Of a stretch of DNA of 64,000 nucleotides, positions 1 to 9,549 are shown one piece after another. The notes under the pieces were generated by a model. That model worked only from the letters and a program-made list of their open reading frames with translations, searched no databases and was not told the DNA's origin. The position numbers and the translations under genes were made by a program. The stretch is from Micrasema longulum (taxonomy: Eukaryota; Arthropoda; Insecta; Trichoptera; Brachycentridae), in NCBI GenBank assembly GCA_022494885.1, contig JAGVSM010003422.1:1-64000 (forward strand), written 5' to 3'. The first letter of the stretch is position 1; each line of letters begins with the position of its first letter.

Positions 1-1135
1 CTATTTTCTTAGTTTTTAAAAGTAAGAAAATAGAGTAAAATATACAATTAAAATTAAAGAAGAGCAATTTACTTAAATTTATTTTAAATATAGGAAAAAA
101 TAAACACATTTATAAATAGTGTGTGCTCATAAATGTAATCAAAATAAAATAAAAAATAAAACTAAGTGAATCGAAAATAGTTTTGGTTTTTTTTTTGTTA
201 TTTTTTTATTAGTATGGAACAAATTGTTTTTTTTAATTTTTTTTTATTTATTTTATTTTCTATTTTTTTTACCTCTATTTATTTTTTTTATTTTATTTTA
301 TTTTATTATTATTCTTTTATTATTATTTTTTATTTTATTATATTTTTTTAAAATTTAATTTTTTTTTTAAAATTATTATTTTATCAACATAAACGGCAAA
401 TATGCCTTTTACAAACATTTATTATACTAACATATTTGGCTTAATATATATATATTTTTTTAAAACTCAAGTTTTTTTATGCTCTAAAAGATAAAATATC
501 TCCATCTTAGAACAGGCTGAGCCATGTTAGATGGAGACTATCATAAACAGAGAACACTCCGTTTTCATTTTATATTAATTAGTTTGGTTTAGATTCCCTG
601 TTATTAAATATGTATGGTAATTGTATGCAATAAATTTACAAAATAAATAAATAAACATTTATCAATTATTATAGAACAGTGTTACGTTAAAAAAATTAAT
701 CTTAAGAGTGCATTCCGAATTATGTTTTCTGTTGTTCAATTTTAAAATTAAACATGAACGGTGTTGAGTTTATGAAACGGTAGGTAATCCAGTTGTACCA
801 CTTAGAACTTAGGAAACTTACACGACAAGCTTTATTTGTGTACTTGCAATCAGTTTTCCTCAAACCTTTTAAATAGTTATTTGTTTTATCGTGTTCACAA
901 CCATTTAAAGCTCACTTTGTAGACGTGAAACAATTATTTGTTAATAAGATTTATTTAATACTTAATAAGATTTTTCTTTTTACTGTTAAGTTACAAATTA
1001 AAAAACCCGCATTTTTTTTTATTTTACATAAGAGAAGAACAGATTTTGCAACTCACCTAAACACATGCATGGATATTTCAATACAGTGAAGTGGGATTTG
1101 GGACTCACGTCCACCTTATTTTGTAGATATTTGCT
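1..1135. other. AT-rich noncoding stretch
   Basis: Long A and T runs dominate and no open frame looks coding. Positions 180-370 are almost pure T/A with short homopolymers. I recognise no transposon signature. Confidence 0.6.
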
Positions 1136-1140
1136 AAAAA

Positions 1141-1185
1141 TAATGTTCTTATTTCGAGACGTACCCGTCTTTTCGTTAGGGCACA
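1141..1185 (-). ncRNA. Degraded hammerhead-like motif (copy H1)
   Basis: Read on the minus strand it has a GTGCC arm, CTAACGA (consensus CUGACGA), a helix II of AAGACG/CGTCT closed by GGTA, then CGAAA. The usual CCGGTA that follows is replaced by TAAGA, so cleavage is unlikely. It matches the copies at 1885, 2742 and 29178. It faces the plus-strand copy at 1885 across a foldback element. Confidence 0.55.
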
Positions 1186-1245
1186 AATTACACAAACATG
1201 TAAATCCCTTTACTGACCTTCATCAAAGTATTTAAACGAAAATAT

Positions 1246-1379
1246 AAAACCAACTTGCTGATAGGACATATGCTATAAGAAGCTAATACGAACGTACAAT
1301 TGTTAGAATGTTTTTTTTTCCTAATAATACCAACGTGTTAGTTTCTAATGACATGTGTCCTAGCAGAAGGTTGGTTTTG
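1246..1379. repeat. Small inverted-repeat element (MITE-B copy 1)
   Basis: The arm at 1246-1297 is repeated inverted at 1331-1379, sharing accaac, tgctgataggacat and agaagctaa blocks with substitutions, around a short AT-rich centre. A second copy with the same arms lies at 24443-24635. The structure is that of a small foldback or MITE with no coding capacity. The mobilising enzyme is unknown. Confidence 0.6.
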
Positions 1380-1394
1380 TGTTTGTGTGAAGGT

Positions 1395-1856
1395 ATACAG
1401 TAGGGATGGAGAATACCTTAAAGAAGGGAATATATAAGTCTAGGCATTTACAGGGCTTATGACCTGTCAATGGCTGGTTTAAGTGGCCATTTTACACACT
1501 GTGTAACATTCAACATTTTGCCTATGTTTGAACATCCATATTTCTTAAATTCTCTAATTTGTTGTTTTAGTGAAGTTAAAGAGCTGAAACCTTTATTGTT
1601 GTGAAGAGATTCATTTGACTGAATTAATTCACATACTTGGCAACGCCTGAAAACAATTTTTTAAAATTTTTTTCGGACTTGGAGTGTGTAAAATGGCCAC
1701 CTTAACCAACTTTTGACAGGTCATAAGCCCTATAAATGCTTAGACGTTCATATTCCCTTTTTAAGGGATACTATATCCCTGTTGTAATTTGTCAATCTTA
1801 ACGAGTCCCGAGGGGGTGAAATCCAGTATTTTGTCTACAAACTCAAATATTGTATA
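1395..1856 (-). mobile_element. Foldback MITE family F, copy 1
   Basis: The inner arms are at about 1399-1508 and 1681-1790. They share the block gcatttacagggcttatgac, the block tggccattttacacac and the end cagtaGGGAT/ATCCCtgttg. The outer arm continues to about 1856 with gagggggtgaaat, ttgtctacaaac and caaatattgta. The centre carries a family-specific block, seen plus-sense at 58150-58290. About twelve related copies or halves lie in this window. No transposase is encoded. Confidence 0.75.
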
Positions 1857-1884
1857 AAGTAGGGATTTTATGTTAGTCAAATCA

Positions 1885-1940
1885 TTGTCCTGACGAAAAG
1901 ACGGGTACGTCTCAAAACCGGTAGGTATAGAAAAGTTGGT
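1885..1940 (+). ncRNA. Hammerhead-like motif (copy H2)
   Basis: CTGACGA lies at 1890-1896, followed by AAGACG-GGTA-CGTCT as helix II, then CAAAA where GAAA is expected, then CCGGTA at 1918-1923. Helix I is weakened (TTGTC against GGTAT). The downstream tail tagaaaagttggttagtggt matches the other copies. The GAAA change suggests lost activity. The motif starts about 30 bp beyond the outer arm of the foldback element. Confidence 0.6.
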
Positions 1941-2490
1941 TAGTGGTTTTACATATTATATTAAAGTGAAGTGACATTTATTAAAAAAATAATAAATACA
2001 ATATTAATGAAACTGATATATTAATTTATTAGAACATGTCTAAAAAGGGTAAGACGAGTCAGGCAAAACATGGTTATAAATTTAAAGGAATGAAATTCAG
2101 TAAAATTTCGTAAAGGTATCATAAACAAAATAATTAAACTCTATTATAACATTTTAATTGGGTTGAAACAACCCTGCTAAGATTACAAGGGTAGAAATAT
2201 TGCTGACTGAGGGTAGATTTTGTATGAATATTATGCAAAATCAGACACGTTTGTATACTCAGACTAGCCTGCAACTATGGAAGACCATTAATGTTTAACC
2301 AAAGCCTCTCTCCCATTTATTATGAGCACGCAATGTAATAATCGATGGGTTTCGGCTCGCAAGATCATGTTGAAAGTTTAATTACAAAAATAATGTTGAG
2401 CCGAACTACCGCCATATTAAAGTAGCATAAAATGAGTTCAAAAAATAATTTAAAAAAAAAAAAAAACGTTTATTTTTAACAGCTTTTTTT

Positions 2491-2533
2491 TATCGACCGG
2501 TTTTGAAGCTACAAAAGCTCCCTTATCAAGGTT
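2491..2533 (-). other. Hammerhead-resembling hairpin, class 2
   Basis: On the minus strand the order is aaccTTGATAAGG, an AGCT-ttttgt-AGCT hairpin, tcAAAACCGGTC, then an A-rich run. The arrangement parallels the hammerhead-like copies, but TTGATAAG replaces CUGANGA. Similar units are at 16455-16495 and 60881-60922. It could be a diverged relative or only an unrelated hairpin repeat. Confidence 0.4.
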
Positions 2534-2741
2534 AAACTTTAAAATTTTAATAATTATTACTTTTATTTCATTGATCATTATTATTATTATTTTATTGTAG
2601 GTTTACATAGTTTCAAGCAATGCATTCTAGGAAAAGTCCCGTGCTAAGGGAAACTAAAATATATATGTTAATTAATATATATTTAAACCAACTATCTATT
2701 AAGTTAAGTTGAATAGTGAGTTTAGCATGTTAGATTAATTA

Positions 2742-2790
2742 GTGTCCTGACGAAGAGACGGGTAGATGTTGAAACCTGTAGACATATAAA
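2742..2790 (+). ncRNA. Hammerhead ribozyme-like motif, near-consensus core (H3)
   Basis: A type I layout is visible: helix I strand GTGTC (2742-2746), core CTGACGA (2747-2753), an imperfect helix II with GGTA loop (2754-2770), GAAA (2771-2774), CCTG (2775-2778), TA (2779-2780), and helix I strand GACAT (2781-2785). GTGTC and GACAT can form five pairs including one G-U. Cleavage would be expected after the A of TA. One adenine sits unpaired between the core and helix II. The consensus CCGG is CCTG here, and helix II has lost a base, so this copy may be inactive. Type I hammerheads with tiny helix III are known from Penelope-like elements and satellites. Confidence 0.65.
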
Positions 2791-2949
2791 AGTCAGTGAG
2801 TGATTACATAAAAATATGTAATAATATTTATAATATTATCCAATTTTATAATTTTTACAGTGTCTAATAAATACAAGTACAAATGTCAGTGTTTTCTTTT
2901 TCAGGTAAACCTTTTATTTGCTTCCTAAAAAATAATAATTCGGAATACT

Positions 2950-3110
2950 ATTTAAAATTTTTATTTTTTATGTTTTTTATGTATTTATAAATGTATCAAC
3001 ACCATAAATTTCATAATGTACTGTAGATTTAGTATACCCACGCACAAGTCATGCCCATGTGATATTTTTTGTTTTTTATAAATAAAGTGATATATTATGT
3101 AATCAAACAT
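2950..3110 (+). mobile_element. LINE 3' end with stem-loop
   Basis: A hairpin-forming block, cccacgcacaag to catgtg, lies at 3037-3062, followed by T-rich sequence and ttataaataaag. The same block followed by a T run and gaataaataTaaaa is at 31418-31510. A shared terminal hairpin plus A-rich tail suggests a LINE or SINE 3' end. No coding part is present. Confidence 0.4.
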
Positions 3111-3258
3111 AAAACAAATGTAAACTAAAGATAAATAATCAATCAAAACATATGAAAGTTAGTCAAGTTTTTTACAATGTTTATGTTTATGTGAAATTAT
3201 GGGGTGAGAGATAACGGAGGTTTGATTTCAATCATTTTTTTCCTACAGTACAGTAGGA

Positions 3259-3335
3259 ACAGTCTGACGATGTCAGTCACGACGAAACCCGGTCACAGGT
3301 TAAAATTATAAATAAAAGTGGGAATAAAACTATAT
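3259..3335 (+). ncRNA. Hammerhead-like motif, variant family (H4)
   Basis: CTGACGA is at 3264-3270, followed by a GTC/GAC hairpin, CGAAA, then CCCGGTC and ACAGG. The downstream sequence (aaaattataaataaaagtg, then gaataaaac) is shared with the inverted pair at 45955-46085. Cleavage would be predicted after the C of GTC. Helix I (CAGT against ACAG here, ACTG in the other copy) is imperfect. Confidence 0.5.
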
Positions 3336-3387
3336 ACGTATTTTTATTATTATAATTAAAATAAAATACTTATTAGGTGACAGTTTG

Positions 3388-3668
3388 GTCGACCTCGTGG
3401 TGTAGTGGTCAGCGCGTTTGCCTACCATGCAAGAGGTATCGGGTTAGATTTCTGACGTGGTTAAAATGAATATTTATTTTAAAATGTGTTTTAACAATAA
3501 AATGTTTAATAGTCTCCGGACTGATACTTGAAACGTAAGACTAATCATCTTACCTTCATGTAACAAAAAAATCAAAATACACTGCGATTGGTGAATCGAT
3601 GCAGTTCCCTAAGAAAGGGATTGATGATGAGGTGGTAGTAGAGACAAATTAAATTATTTATTTATTTA
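3388..3668 (+). mobile_element. tRNA-derived SINE, family S1
   Basis: The tRNA-like head has an A box (gtggtgtagtggtcagcgc) and a B box at 3441-3452 (gggttagatttc, mutated from GGGTTCGATTCC). The body carries ggactgatacttgaaacgta, cttaccttcatgtaac and tgcgattggtg. It ends near a TTTA run at 3653. The same head and body occur at 27029, 16985 (minus), 50085 and 57065 (minus). Transcription by RNA polymerase III is expected for the family, not for this decayed copy. Confidence 0.75.
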
Positions 3669-3824
3669 TACACCCGTGGGATTATTTCCAATATATTCAA
3701 GTGCAGCAGTCTAACATAAGAATAAAGATGAAGTTTAAAGTAAGAATAACATATGAAAACCTGAAAAAAACAATAATAAGTTAAAATACGGAAATGTACC
3801 CACATAGGTATATGGGTAAGTAAG

Positions 3825-3925
3825 AGATTTATTTATTTATTCATTCAAAATTAGACTCGTTTAAATATAAGTGAACTTATTAAGGCTTTTTAGGCTGTGC
3901 CCGTGTTGAACCATATTAATTAACA
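3825..3925 (-). mobile_element. LINE 3' end with AATA tail
   Basis: On the minus strand, caacacgggcacagcctaaa is followed by aagttcactt and an (AATA)n tail at about 3829-3842. This is the usual CR1/Jockey-like 3' end seen elsewhere here (5630-5962, 59340-59455). No protein part is present. Confidence 0.4.
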
Positions 3926-4854
3926 ATAAAAATACATAGTAAAATTAATAAGATTTAAATATAATGACATGTGATGCAATATAATAACAATCCAAAAAAA
4001 AGGTAAAAGTAATAAATAATAAAACTCCAAAGAATACAATTTAAAAAAGATAATCAGATATCAATGTTAAAATGTAAATTATAAATTGTATAAATTAAGA
4101 TTCATACATAATCTAATATACAAATAACAGTATCATTGAAATCAACAAAATAAAAGTATTATTGTAAAATATAGTAGTATTGAAAAAAAAAACAAAATAA
4201 TAGTTACATTGAAATGAATAGAAAAATAATATATTTATAAGAACACGATTGAAATGATAGTTGAGATATGGTTTCTTGAAACTCACTATTTACTGTAGTA
4301 TGTAATAGGAAACTAATTAAATGATTTAATTTTTTTTAATTTCATAAATAAATTATACTCCCAGGAGTTATTAAAGAAACTCATTTGGGACCGTACATAA
4401 GAAGAAAAAAAATTGACAATACATAATATCATACATATTAATACATGCGAAATAGAAATAAAAACTTTATTGTATAAGAAACATAAAACACCATCTACTC
4501 GTTTTTAAATTACATTAATAATTATCACTATCAAACAGATTTAAGAAATATTTTTTTATTAAAATTTCTGGATTTTTTATTAAATTTTTCGTGTTTTAGC
4601 TCATCGTGCAGTTTATTATATTCGGAATGGCCAATATTTTCCAAGAACCTACTGCCGAACTTTGATGAGCAAAACTTAAACACATGAAGCTTCCCCGAGT
4701 AACTGTAATTGTGAATATCATGACCAAATGTGTATTTTAAATTGAGAGAGTAAATTTTTTTTTGGTATCGAAAATAGTATTGGTTATGTCATGCATTGTT
4801 TTTTATTTTTTGGATATGTGATGAGCGGCGAAAAACATAACATTTTTCAAATCA
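3926..4854. other. AT-rich noncoding stretch
   Basis: Mostly A-rich sequence. Positions 4320-4760 may be an old LINE 3' region on the minus strand, because there are tail-like AAATAAATTA blocks. I found no convincing conserved protein motif and make no call. Confidence 0.4.
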
Positions 4855-5041
4855 TTTCAGGGAAGGATTCAAGAAAGACGCAGTGCAGGTAGAAGGCGCA
4901 TCTCTTGGCTAAAGAACTTGCGTAACTGGTTTCATTGCAGCATTTAGTCCTTGTTCAGGGCAGCTGCCAACAAAGTGAGAATAATTACGATGATATCCAA
5001 CCTCCATCGGGGAGAGGAACGATAAGAAAAATAATAATAAT
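4855..5041 (+). pseudogene. RTE-type LINE, ORF2 C-terminal end
   Basis: The plus-strand frame reads GRRRISWLKNLRNWF, then about ten residues on LFRAAANKVRI and a stop after GEER. This resembles the conserved C-terminal end of many insect RTE-like reverse transcriptases. The element ends in an (AAT)n run at about 5028-5042, a typical microsatellite tail. It is 5'-truncated, with only the last 60 or so codons left. Confidence 0.7.
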
Positions 5042-5629
5042 ATGGAACAAATATAAATATGTAGTGTATTTTGTGACACCTGTTCGTAATTTATTCCATT
5101 TGAGCATTAAAACCCCCGAACAAGCCCTTTGCAAAGGTGCGTAGGGATTTCGCTTCGTCCAATAGATCCTTTCTACCCCAAGGGTCCTTAGTAATGGCTG
5201 TATTTTGCAATGTTTACGTCTTGGTTCATCCTAACGACTGCTTTAATCACGAACTTAGCAACAGACTAAGATAAGGAAGGAGCCACGATGATAAATAACA
5301 GTAATCCGTTATCAAACGGGGCACGTTTCGCAAATTATGCGCAGTTTACCGTTTAGCCGGGGGCCCCAATGATTAACTTTGTTTGGCTGGCCTAAGTAAT
5401 GGCAACTTTCGATAACCTTCAATTCGGATTAGGCATCTTCGTCAACATTAAAACTTAAGAAGTTTGATTGCTTTATCGATCGGGCGGACCTCAAGTTTTG
5501 TTTAAGAATGTGACTTGACTTTAAAGGAGTTTCTTGGGTTTTTACTTTAAAACTTAAACATACACGAGTTAAGAAACAAAAATTAAATCACATGCGTAAT
5601 TGCTTACATAAATGACAGAATTTTTAACT
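5042..5629. other. Unique, less AT-rich stretch
   Basis: No repeat or coding signature is recognised. Base composition is more balanced than the surroundings, especially 5100-5500, which includes a GC-rich block gccgggggcccc near 5357. It may be host single-copy sequence or a conserved noncoding element, and cross-species alignment would decide. Confidence 0.3.
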
Positions 5630-5962
5630 TATTTATTTATTATTTTTTTCCACATACTAAACAATTATTAATAGTAAAAATAATATGACCTCACTGGGGT
5701 TATCCGTGTTGAAGACACTTAACAAAATACTTAAAATATATATATATTTACACGTGAGAATATGCAGAGAAGACTAAATATACCTATACGTAATTAACAA
5801 AATGTTCAGACAGTTTTCAAAACTGCGTATTTATGTTTGTATTTAATTTGTGTACACCTATATAATAAACTAAAAGAAAAAAAATATAACATAAACTAAA
5901 CATTTGTGGAGCAGTTGATTCAATATTGGTTTGACCAAATGAAACGATCCATTTTACTAATT
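5630..5962 (-). mobile_element. Jockey/CR1-like LINE 3' UTR
   Basis: On the minus strand, caaccaccaatatt-like sequence leads to gctccacaaatg, then ctgaacattttgttaatta, then ttcaacacggataacccc and an (AATA)n tail near 5630-5645. This aligns by eye with plus-strand 12855-13165, which lies downstream of a recognisable reverse transcriptase C-terminus, so the two are the same LINE family. Coding sequence is absent here. Confidence 0.65.
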
Positions 5963-6040
5963 TTCTGACAGTAGAAGTAGGTAAAAGATTTTAATTGCAT
6001 AACTCTTTTGTCTGAAACATTATCAGTTTGTTTAGACTTA

Positions 6041-6280
6041 TTGCAACAGCGAGGGAAAACATTTTTGAGAAGGGATTTGGAAGTCTAATACAGCGTGTTA
6101 AGTGGCCACTTAAACCAGCCAATGACAGGTCATAAGCCCTGTAAATGCTTTGACTTCCATATTCCCTTTTCAAAAATGTTTTCCCTCTCTGTTGCAATAA
6201 GTTTAAATATGAATTACTCCCTAGGAAGGAAATCAAGCCAGTCTGCAAGCATTTGGACATACTCAAACATTGTTATTAGT
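6041..6280. mobile_element. Foldback MITE family F, short copy 2
   Basis: The ends ttattgcaacagcgagggaa and its complement at about 6195-6211 enclose a 170-bp palindromic unit containing the aagtggccacttaaaccagc and gacaggtcataagccctg blocks. An outer arm continues to about 6275 (ctccctaggaag, then catttggacatactcaaaca). The centre of the full element is deleted. Open frames here are by-products of the inverted arms. Confidence 0.75.
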
Positions 6281-6809
6281 TTGTTTTTATTTAAGTTATA
6301 TTTATGTTGAAGATCGAGTGATTATATAATTTGCATGTGTTGTATTGTTGGATAAATCTGCTATTTATTAAATCTTCTAAGAGCGACTTTTGTTTTCGTA
6401 CCTTAATGTAGAGAATGTGTAGATTAGCCGATTTGTCAAGCTTGAGATAGGTTTTCTAGCTTTTCTTAGATCTTTTCGCCACTAAAACAGTGTGGATGAA
6501 GATGGATTAGCATGGTTTAGCTCAATATCTTATATGTTTATGATTATATACCATTATTTTATTGCCATCTGTCTTTGCTACATAGTTTAATATTATTTTT
6601 GTTATATTTCTTGTTTATACGTTTCTTCATGTAACTGTTGTAATTAGCTAAGGCCGTATATATAACAAATAAACGGACGTCTAAGAAAAAATAAGAATGT
6701 GCGGTGGTTTGATTTTGCAAGGGATAAAGAACTCCCAGAACAGAAGCAGCATTCTTCAGTGATAACTAATAGTGAGGAGTCGCTTCAGTCGGTTTGCTTA
6801 TTTTTTTAA

Positions 6810-6866
6810 ATTTTTTAAATTTTATTTATTTATTTCATTTATTTATTTATTTATTTATTTATTTGT

Positions 6867-6925
<59 letters not shown>

Positions 6926-7230
6926 TTTGTTGTTATTTATTTATTTATTTATTTGTTATTTGTTGTTATTTATTTGTTATTTTGTTGTTATTTATTTTAT
7001 TTGTTGTTGTTGTTATTTATTTATTTGTTGTTGTTATTTGTTGTTATTATTTGTTATTTGTTATTTTATTTATTGTTATTTATTTGTTATTTTATTTGTT
7101 GTTGTTATTTATTTGTTATTTATTTATTTTATTTATTTATTTATTTATTGTTGTTATTATTTATTTATTTATTTATTTGTTTATTTATTTATTTATTATT
7201 TATTTTATTTTATTTATTTATTTATTTATT

Positions 7231-7265
<35 letters not shown>

Positions 7266-7275
7266 TCATGTATAC
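6810..7275 (+). repeat. Expanded TTTA/TTTG microsatellite, about 460 bp
   Basis: Nearly pure TTTA repeats are interspersed with TTG and TTTG variants over about 460 bases. On the minus strand this is an AAAT array directly 3' of the LINE remnant at 7310-7810. It probably grew from that element's A-rich 3' tail. The three long overlapping open frames here are low-complexity artefacts. Confidence 0.85.
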
Positions 7276-7309
7276 AATTTTATAAGGTTTAAATATTACA
7301 ATAAAAGAA

Positions 7310-7810
7310 TAGTTTAAAACATTTAAAAAAAAGAAAGAAGCATTGACAAACATAAGGGACATCGAGACAAGATCTGGACTATTTATTTAGTGCTCGTTTA
7401 AATCGTTGTAAACTTAAACCAAAAAAGTCCAGATCTTGTCTTGAGTTAACAATACGACAAAGGCGGGTCATTGGAGAATTTAGGCCATAGTTTGTTCTAT
7501 GCTGATCGATGAACAGTACTTCATTGTTTCTCAATCTACGAGTCGGAATATTGAATTTTACTTGTCCCAGTAATGATGGAACATCGATTATACCATTTAG
7601 TATGCCGAACATATATATGGAGTCAATATTAGTTCTACGTTTTTGTAGACTAGAAATATTTAACATTGACTCTATTTCAGCATAAGAATAATTATCTCTC
7701 TCTAGTCCAAGCATCCACGCTATTTTTCGAAGCAAGCGATGTTGGACTGATTTAATGTGATTTATGCGATTGACATAGAATGGAGACGAATATGTGCATA
7801 ATATACTGAG
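7310..7810 (-). pseudogene. Jockey/CR1-type LINE, ORF2 C-terminal domain
   Basis: From about 7810 the minus strand reads VNRINHIKSVQHRLLRKIA, then a segment with QKRRTNIDSIYMFGILNGI, then VKFNIPTRR and HRTNYGLNSP, ending in a stop at 7379. This spacing (VQ..F/LLR, RR..D...L..I, P..R, RT.YG..S) is the C-terminal region that follows the reverse transcriptase in Jockey-group LINEs. A 17-bp inverted repeat (7361-7377 against 7428-7444) covers the stop region. It is 5'-truncated, and the A-rich tail has expanded to the microsatellite at 6810. Confidence 0.75.
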
Positions 7811-7839
7811 GATGCGTTAACCACGCTTGCCTACTTTAT

Positions 7840-8140
7840 TGGGCATCAGGTACTCGTTCAGTTGCAGTTCTTCGGACACAAAGCCAGACGTGACCAAGAA
7901 AATTTGGAAAAATAATTATCATAGGCGTTGATCATGGCCAAGAACAAGGTAGAAGTAGAGGTGTAGCGCGATGGATCGACCGGGTGAGAACAATGTTACG
8001 GGCGACCCTACATGGAGTTATGGAGAGGACGCCGAGCCAAAAAGGGTGGAAACGCATTGTCAATGGAATGGCCCGAAAAGTACCAACGATCACCACCCCC
8101 AAAACTGAGGAACGACAAGAAAGAACAATGATTTGTTTTT
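7840..8140 (+). pseudogene. LINE C-terminal fragment
   Basis: The plus-strand frame reads LQFFGHKARRDQENLEK, then after a frameshift GVDHGQEQGRSRGVARWID, RVRTMLRATLHGV and KGWKRIVNGMARK. This matches the LxxFGHIARR, RGRxxxRWID, RWRxIV order at the C-terminus of many insect LINE polymerases. A plain open frame at 7984-8214 covers the second half only. The fragment is not functional. Confidence 0.65.
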
Positions 8141-8529
8141 TAAACAATAATAAAATGGAATTTAAAAGTATGTTCTCCTATTTTTTTAATACTGCTCTTC
8201 TTTCTACTCTTTGATAATTGAGACGAAAAAATGTAAAGGAAGGAAATAAATAAAAATTTGGGTTTATAGCAGAGCGGAGCAACTCGAAAGTCTCCATTAG
8301 AAAGAAAAATAAGCAGTCTTACAAAATATGAGAATTTGGACTTGTTTAACGACTCATTCCTCCACTACAAATGGAAGCTGAGTCTCATATGTATAAATTA
8401 TAATGAGCCTTTTTTTATCTAAACTAAATGTATAACAATAACACACACTCACACCAAACACACTACATTCTACATATTTTAGTCCACAACTACAAAATAC
8501 ACACACATAACAATAACAGCATAAAAATG

Positions 8530-8757
8530 AATAAAATCAATGTTTGAGTATGTCCAAATGCTTGCAGACTGGCTGGAGTTCCTCCCTACGGAGTTATTCA
8601 TATTTAAGTTTATTTGAACAGAGAGGGAAAACATTTTTGAGAAGGGAATATGGAAGTCTGGCATTACAGCCAATGACAGGTCATAAGCCCTGTAAATGCC
8701 TATACTTACATATTACCTTCTCAAAAATGTTTTCCCTCTCTGTTGAAACAAAATTAA
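8530..8757 (+). mobile_element. Foldback MITE family F, short copy 3
   Basis: An outer arm (caatgtttgagtatgtccaa, then tgcagactggctgg) leads into gaacagagagggaaaacatt. The unit closes at about 8748 with its complement. The centre is cut to gcattacagccaatgacagg. The two translated frames reported on opposite strands at 8479-8765 are reflections of the inverted arms, not genes. Confidence 0.75.
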
Positions 8758-9106
8758 ATACATAAAATTTTTTTTTTCTCTCATAACATATTGTTCTTGT
8801 GAAGCATTTCTATTGTTATTGTGTTGTATACATAGTAATTGGTGCTTGATAAGGTTTGTGTTTTTCTATTGCCATTTGCAGCTTGTTTATATGAAATCTT
8901 TGTCGTTTAAATATCCAAGCTTTAATGTATTTTTTTATTACTTTATTCTTGTCAAATAAATATTTCAGTACGACAAAAGTTACAAACAAACTCATCAACC
9001 ACTACACTACAGATGGACGTATCTTTATCCGATTTCAATTTTCAGGTTTTTTTCTTTAGAGTACTCATCAAGTCAAAATCACTCGTCCATAATTCTGTTT
9101 CACACG

Positions 9107-9547
9107 TGTGAAGTTTATAGTTTATTGATCGATAGCATACCGACGTGAAATCATTTCACCTGAAATAGAGTAATAAAGCTAGTCATAATTGTGTATTGAA
9201 TGCAAAACATTTTATTATGTAAGACTTACAGTATTGTACACAAGTCTTCCGTCTGGATAATAACAGAGAAACGTGGCCTATAAAGAGACAACGGGGCGTG
9301 GTAACGCCCAGTCAGCCCAAACGGTCAGCTTAAAAAGCTAGCTCAACGCAGTCATTTAGTTCTAGGATGTAGTCCAAGTGTAGTCAGTTCGACTTTTCAT
9401 CGCCGTAACACTCGGGCGACATAATTGTATTCATTATTTTTACTCGCCATATAGTTAAAACACCTTGGAACACCCACAAACATGGTCTTTTATGTCCACT
9501 TTCAACTGGGGTAGGATCACAGCCACAACATAATTTCCACACACACA
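9107..9547 (+). mobile_element. Solo-LTR-like block 1
   Basis: It begins TGTGAAGTTTATAG and ends CACACACA, with a TATAAA at 9279-9284 in the block ggcctataaagagac, followed by repeated cagtca and gtcag motifs. It aligns by eye along its length with 14968-15437. The TG...CA limits, internal TATA box and downstream polyadenylation-like signal (clear in block 2) fit a retrotransposon LTR. No primer-binding site or internal gag-pol sequence is visible, so it is called solo and old. Confidence 0.5.
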
Positions 9548-9549
9548 GA

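Noticed and set aside
5991..6310. Frames on both strands sharing the peptide start MSMSKCLQTG with a frame at 8544
   Set aside because: They arise from the inverted arms of the foldback element; the resemblance is the repeat, not a gene family.
6772..7317. Three long overlapping open frames of about 120-181 codons
   Set aside because: They translate the TTTA/TTTG microsatellite into Leu/Phe/Ile/Tyr repeats and have no coding signature.
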